Part shown: positions 63,580 through 64,000 of the stretch, in pieces
Numbering within the stretch: position 1 is the first letter of the stretch
Layout: each line of letters starts with the position of its first letter
Source of the DNA: Methylocystis silviterrae
GTDB taxonomy: Bacteria; Pseudomonadota; Alphaproteobacteria; Rhizobiales; Beijerinckiaceae
Assembly: GCF_013350005.1 (NCBI RefSeq)
Contig: NZ_JABVWW010000006.1
Coordinates: 124,001 to 188,000 of the forward strand
Length of the DNA stretch: 64,000 nucleotides
Reading direction: 5' to 3'
The notes under the pieces: generated by a model
What the model was told of the DNA's origin: nothing
The model's database searches: none
Seen by the model: the letters and a program-made list of their open reading frames with translations, nothing else
Made by a program: the position numbers and the translations under genes

Positions 63580-64000
63580 TTAGAGCAGCAGCCGCCGCAG
63601 CGAACCATCGACGCCGCGCCATGCTGCGGTCAGCGGATCGGCGCTGTGAAGCGCTTCGCGCGAGGCGAAGAGGAAGAGAGAAGAACCCGCCGCCCCCGGC
63701 GGCTGGATGGATCGCAGCGCCTCGATCATCGAGCGGACGCGATTGTCGTCGCTGGCGACGAACAGCACGCGGAAATGCTTCCAGCCGAACTTCCGCTCGA
63801 AGATGCGGGAGACATAGGCCGAAAGATAAGAGCGAAGTTTGCGCTCGATGCTGGTCTGGGAAAAATCTACTCGCGTGATCGGCATTGTGCCTCGGTCAAT
63901 CTCGGTGAGGAAGTTTCGCGGCGCGCCCTTCCTCAAGTCGATGGCGAAGGCGATGTCGGGGATAAGTCCGATCTCCTGGCGCCCCCCCTGGTGCGAAACC
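63580..64000 (-). CDS. Replication-relaxation (mobilisation) family protein, C-terminal part
   Basis: 140 codons are visible; the 5' end lies beyond the window. The frame is open to the edge (QEIGLIPDIAFAIDLRKGAP, then FLTEIDRGTMPITR, KLRSYLSAYVSRIFERKFGW, KHFRVLFVASDDNRVRSMIE). The pattern LxPDxAFxxD...FxxEIDRGTMP is that of replication-relaxation proteins, winged-helix/nuclease-like proteins found with plasmid or ICE transfer genes. It suggests the window ends in or beside an integrated element. Confidence 0.75.
   Translation of the reverse strand, partial: VSHQGGRQEIGLIPDIAFAIDLRKGAPRNFLTEIDRGTMPITRVDFSQTSIERKLRSYLSAYVSRIFERKFGWKHFRVLFVASDDNRVRSMIEALRSIQPPGAAGSSLFLFASREALHSADPLTAAWRGVDGSLRRLLL

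Overview
The window is about 64 kb of high-GC DNA with gene families and gene orders typical of Alphaproteobacteria. The best fit is Hyphomicrobiales, possibly a Methylocystis/Methylosinus-type methanotroph; this taxon is inferred from protein flavour, because no rRNA or marker gene is present. Most of it reads as chromosome. The right end (after about 62.5 kb) carries a partial replication-relaxation/mobilisation-type gene and may enter an integrated element.

Layout. 0-9 kb: housekeeping genes: pyrG (5' end only), secG with a very long repetitive tail, leuB, folE, an Ala/Pro-rich membrane protein, a MauG-type dihaem peroxidase, an SmbP-like metal-binding protein and murI. 8.5-15.8 kb: the classical rimP-nusA-ylxR-infB-rbfA-truB operon on the minus strand, behind a leader terminator. 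16-21.2 kb: rfbB-rfbD (dTDP-sugar synthesis) with a decayed rfbC remnant between them, then the sulfate-activation genes cysD and cysNC. 21.2-25.4 kb: an accessory islet with an IS1595-type transposase and several orphan genes, partly AT-rich. 25.5-32.4 kb: a tripartite RND efflux system with a divergent TetR regulator and twin operators. 32.6-40.8 kb: a complete kdpFABC-DE potassium-uptake system preceded by two further tiny membrane peptides. 41-47.8 kb: orphan proteins, a DgcZ-like GGDEF protein with altered key residues, a CYTH-CHAD protein and a 42-residue minus-strand ORF.

48-62 kb is the most interesting part: a nitrate-assimilation locus, all on the minus strand. In transcription order it is an outer-membrane protein, nasT, nasS, an RNA leader, an FAD reductase, nirA-type nitrite reductase, an iron-sulfur flavoprotein, the molybdopterin nitrate reductase, a nitrate transporter, and a PP2C-phosphatase/Ser-Thr-kinase fusion. 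The leader before the reductase genes has two stem-loops whose hexaloops both fit the ANTAR rule (A at position 1, G at 4). It sits directly after a sigma54-like promoter. A second sigma54-like promoter, an ANTAR-like hexaloop and a very strong intrinsic terminator precede the outer-membrane gene. I infer nitrogen control at initiation (sigma54/NtrC) plus NasS-NasT nitrate control by antitermination at two places.

No CRISPR array, rRNA or convincing tRNA was seen. Intrinsic terminators and repeats were found by eye and folding was not computed.
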